Assembly: GCA_028276305.1 (NCBI GenBank) | Contig: JAPYWO010000069.1 | Span: 1-6,678 of the forward strand | Reading direction: 5' to 3' | Length of the DNA stretch: 6,678 nt | Source: Candidatus Thermokryptus sp. | GTDB taxonomy: Bacteria; Bacteroidota; Ignavibacteria; Kryptoniales; Kryptoniaceae | Shown here: positions 5,393 to 6,678 of the stretch, piece by piece | How positions within the stretch are numbered: position 1 is the first letter of the stretch | Layout: every line of letters begins with the position of its first letter | Position numbers and translations under genes: made by a program | Notes under the pieces: model-generated | What the model saw: the letters and a program-made list of their open reading frames with translations, nothing else | Told to the model about the DNA's origin: nothing | Database searches by the model: none

Positions 5393-6628
5393 TCACTCCT
5401 GAAACTTTTCTTCCCTTACTCTTTGTAAAAGAATTAATCCCACTACAAAAAATAAAGCGACGGAAATAACAGCGACCCTTTGACTTCCAGTCAAAGACGA
5501 AACTGCGCCAAAGACAAGTGGACCAAGTATCGCCGACGATTTCCCAAAGAAAGAATAAAATCCGAAAAATTCAGTTTTCTTGCTCGGTGGAATTATTTTT
5601 GACATCAAACTTCTACTTGTTGATTGAGACGAACCCATAGCAGCGCCTGCGATAAATCCGATGATATAAAAGGTTGTTTTATCAACGCAAAAATACGCAC
5701 CAATAGCTGTTATAACCCATAAAAGTAAGGTTATGCTTAAAGTTTTTTTCTGCCCGATGCTATCGGCGATTATGCCAAAAACAACCGAACCAAGTATCGC
5801 TGTTGATTGAACCGTCAAAAAAAATGTCAATATCTCAACCAACGAAAAATTAAGCGTGTGGCGGGCAAAAATTGAAGCGAAAATTATAACCGTGTTTATC
5901 CCGTCAGCATAAATAAAATACGAAAGCAAAAACTTACCAATGTTACTGTACTTCCTGGCATTTGTGAAAGTTGATTTAACTCTTTCAATCCCGACCTTTA
6001 AATAAGAAACCTTATCGTCAATTTCAATTTTTCTCTCCTTTATCACGATAAAGAAAGGAAGCGAAAAGAAAAGAAAAAAAGACGCAGCCACTATAAAACT
6101 CAACCTGACATTAAAGAGATTCCATTCAGCAAACTCACCTTTTAAGAACGGGTAAGCAACAAGCAAAGATATAAAAGAACCGACATAACCCATTGCAAAG
6201 CCGTATCCCGAAACTCTTCCATAACTTCTTTCAGTCGTTATCTCAGGAAGGAAAGCATCATAAAAAACAAGCCCCCCTTCAAATCCTATATTTGCCAAAA
6301 TGAGCAAAACCATCCCAAGCAATATATCACCTCGTTCAACGAAAAACATCAACCCAGTTGATGTGATGCAAAGGATTGTAAATATGAAAAGGAAAAACTT
6401 TTTATTTGAACTGTGATCTGCTATTGCCCCGAGAAACGGTGAGATAAAAGCAACGATAAACATAGAAATGCTGAAAGCAAGCCCCCATAAAAAATCCCCA
6501 ATTTGAGAATTCCCCGCTACAATTTCCCTGAAATAAACAGAATAAGCGGTTGTCAAAATTAAAACTGAAAATGAGGTGTTCGCAAAGTCAAAAAGCGTCC
6601 AGATGAAGATTTTAAATTTTCTATCCAC
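5393..6628 (-). CDS. MFS transporter of the Atg22/UMF1-like family
   Basis: This is a polytopic inner-membrane transporter of 411 residues with about twelve hydrophobic segments and a central cytoplasmic loop (about 197-228) rich in charged residues. Family signs are the N-terminal FDFANTSF (13-20), corresponding to the DWANSAF-type motif. There are two A-like loops, LGAIADHSSNKK (66-77) and FGIIADSIGQKK (284-295). Others are YDAFLPEI (123-130) and GSSQSTSRSLMSKIIP (332-347), followed by EFFGFYSFFGKSSAILGP. Fungal Atg22 effluxes amino acids from the vacuole. The bacterial relatives are mostly uncharacterised, so no substrate is assigned. The start is GTG at 6628: an in-frame stop lies upstream at 6661-6659 with no other start codon between, and GAGG at 6639-6636 is well spaced. 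The gene is convergent with purM, 2 bp apart. Its promoter probably lies outside the window. Confidence 0.88.
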   Translation of the reverse strand: MDRKFKIFIWTLFDFANTSFSVLILTTAYSVYFREIVAGNSQIGDFLWGLAFSISMFIVAFISPFLGAIADHSSNKKFFLFIFTILCITSTGLMFFVERGDILLGMVLLILANIGFEGGLVFYDAFLPEITTERSYGRVSGYGFAMGYVGSFISLLVAYPFLKGEFAEWNLFNVRLSFIVAASFFLFFSLPFFIVIKERKIEIDDKVSYLKVGIERVKSTFTNARKYSNIGKFLLSYFIYADGINTVIIFASIFARHTLNFSLVEILTFFLTVQSTAILGSVVFGIIADSIGQKKTLSITLLLWVITAIGAYFCVDKTTFYIIGFIAGAAMGSSQSTSRSLMSKIIPPSKKTEFFGFYSFFGKSSAILGPLVFGAVSSLTGSQRVAVISVALFFVVGLILLQRVREEKFQE

Positions 6629-6635
6629 CTTTAAT

Positions 6636-6639
6636 CCTC
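6636..6639 (-). promoter_or_regulatory. Ribosome binding site deciding the GTG start of the MFS gene
   Basis: On the minus strand GAGG, within AAGGAAGAGGATT, ends 7 bases before the GTG at 6628. The purine-rich tract supports this non-ATG start, which is also the only usable one after the in-frame stop at 6661-6659. Confidence 0.65.
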
Positions 6640-6678
6640 TTCCTTCCTCAAACTTTTGTCAATTAAGCCACGCCCCTG

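Noticed and set aside
6634..6662. TTGACA at 6662-6657 (minus strand) as the -35 of an MFS promoter
   Set aside because: The bases 16-19 bp downstream are the purine-rich Shine-Dalgarno region with no -10 box, and transcription would begin at about the start codon, which conflicts with the good ribosome binding site.
1..6678. Mobile elements, CRISPR arrays, tRNA or rRNA genes, toxin-antitoxin or defence genes
   Set aside because: I saw no transposase or integrase motifs, no regularly spaced direct repeats, no cloverleaf or rRNA-like stretches and no small paired unknown genes. Nearly all of the window is covered by recognised families.

Overview
This window looks like chromosomal DNA from an AT-rich bacterium with a Gram-negative envelope. 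The evidence is two predicted lipoproteins, one of them a periplasmic adaptor of the kind that spans the periplasm. Several genes lack a clear Shine-Dalgarno sequence, the proteins are rich in Lys, Glu and Ile, and the ferredoxin is of the seven-iron type. Together these suggest a member of the FCB group (Bacteroidota, Ignavibacteria or Kryptonia-like), perhaps thermophilic. That placement is an inference, because the window has no rRNA or other phylogenetic marker.

Layout. Positions 1-1719 (minus strand) hold an efflux operon: a lipoprotein HlyD/YbhG-type adaptor followed after 10 bp by a YbhF-like ABC-2 ATPase that runs off the left edge. The permeases probably lie beyond that edge. Positions 1720-1857 are a divergent promoter region. 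The two -35 boxes overlap inside a palindrome, and a second, imperfect palindrome lies in the efflux operon leader. Positions 1858-3957 (plus strand) hold cutA-potC-potD as one overlapping unit, made of a CutA1 metal-tolerance protein, one polyamine ABC permease and its substrate-binding lipoprotein. No potA or potB is adjacent. Positions 4042-4329 are a cysteine-rich seven-iron-type ferredoxin gene followed by a strong intrinsic terminator. Positions 4395-5390 are purM (AIR synthase). Positions 5393-6628 (minus strand) are an Atg22/UMF1-like MFS transporter that converges on purM with only 2 bp between the stop codons.

How the genes fit together. The left half pairs an export system (minus strand) with a metal-tolerance and polyamine-uptake operon (plus strand) from one short control region, so the two could be co-regulated or reciprocally regulated. 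The right half is housekeeping: electron transfer, purine synthesis and an uncharacterised transporter. All CDSs are recognisable families. I found no mobile element, CRISPR array, tRNA or rRNA, and no clearly new multi-gene system. The most notable items are the shared-promoter architecture, the incomplete pot locus and the unusual cysteine spacing of the ferredoxin. No stretch longer than 300 bp lacks a gene.
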